Positions 63,899-64,000 of a stretch of 64,000 nucleotides of DNA are shown here, piece by piece. The notes below the pieces were generated by a model, which saw nothing but the letters and a program-made list of their open reading frames with translations, did not search any database and had not been told where the DNA came from. Source of the stretch: Verrucomicrobiales bacterium (GTDB lineage: Bacteria; Verrucomicrobiota; Verrucomicrobiia; Limisphaerales; J093). A program made the position numbers and the translations under genes. The stretch lies in NCBI GenBank assembly GCA_024233215.1, contig JACKPW010000004.1, positions 186,001 through 250,000 of the forward strand. Reading direction: 5' to 3'. The stretch's first letter is position 1. Each line of letters opens with the position of its first letter.

Positions 63899-64000
63899 CA
63901 CTGGCCGGCTGCCCCCACACTTTTATCACGATCCATGCCAGGAGTCTCCGGACCACGCGGTTGCGCGCGTTAGTCCGTCTGGTTTCACCTCGTCCACCGA

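Noticed and set aside
63633..63956. 107-codon minus-strand frame at the right end
   Set aside because: It spans two GC hairpins and a tandem repeat, is Arg/Pro-rich, and matches no family; treated as non-coding.

Overview
The window is GC-rich, densely coded chromosomal DNA that looks like Verrucomicrobiota (Limisphaerales/Pedosphaera-like). Supporting signs are a PEP-CTERM protein, a giant lamin-tail/CotH surface protein, a secreted DUF1080 protein, a secreted TIM-barrel isomerase with a Tat signal, a vanadium-haloperoxidase homologue, a sigma factor followed by a membrane protein of verrucomicrobial type, and several families of intergenic hairpin repeats. No rRNA, CRISPR array, integrase or intact transposase is visible. 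The taxonomic call is inferred from gene content.

Layout. 1-2.6 kb: the N-terminus of an SppA-like protease (-), then one continuous + strand reading frame that joins a low-molecular-weight phosphatase, ribose-5-phosphate isomerase B and serine hydroxymethyltransferase. 2.7-7.6 kb: a surface-polysaccharide operon (-) with a DUF2723/TPR membrane protein, a GT4 glycosyltransferase and a WecA/MraY-like transferase. 7.7-11.4 kb: vanadium-haloperoxidase-like protein, TonB-like lipoprotein, SDR epimerase, universal stress protein, tRNA-His. 11.4-16.0 kb: an operon (-) of three small membrane proteins, a PadR regulator and a HAAS/VIT/VWA-like protein with a PEP-CTERM tail, behind a promoter that overlaps an inverted repeat. 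16.2-18.5 kb: polyprenyl synthetase, ECF sigma factor and its partner membrane protein (+). 18.7-24.4 kb: eukaryote-type HisA, EboE-like TIM barrel, two ABC-2 permeases (-). 24.5-36.7 kb: Tat-exported isomerase, a mini sugar-transferase, a GH51-like arabinofuranosidase and the 2,681-aa LTD/CotH protein.

36.9-45.5 kb is a single + strand operon: thioredoxin, a duplicated-domain periplasmic protein with a Cys-rich tail, a YgaP-type membrane protein, two half-size YeeE/YedE proteins, and a complete TolC/adaptor/RND efflux system. Extra cysteines recur in these products. I infer a role in sulfane sulfur or thiophilic metal handling; the substrate is not shown. 45.8-49.0 kb: DUF1080 protein and ComEC (-). 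49.0-49.85 kb: a repeat-rich scar with a decayed ATPase. 49.85-58.8 kb: RecF, KtrA/KtrB K+ uptake, a TIGR03790-type protein, TerC, YifB/ComM and a methyltransferase. 58.97-63.6 kb: QueA, a RibD-type reductase, a glycerophosphodiesterase with an extra C-terminal domain, and a secreted nucleoside hydrolase. The last 420 bp carry only hairpins and a short tandem repeat.

Three families of dispersed, foldable intergenic repeats (about 75, 110 and 125 bp) occur in two or three copies each. In one family the terminal repeats supply the stop codons of converging genes. The most distinctive observations are the triple enzyme fusion, the PadR-HAAS-VIT-PEP-CTERM operon, the thiol-rich Trx/YeeE/RND operon and these repeats.
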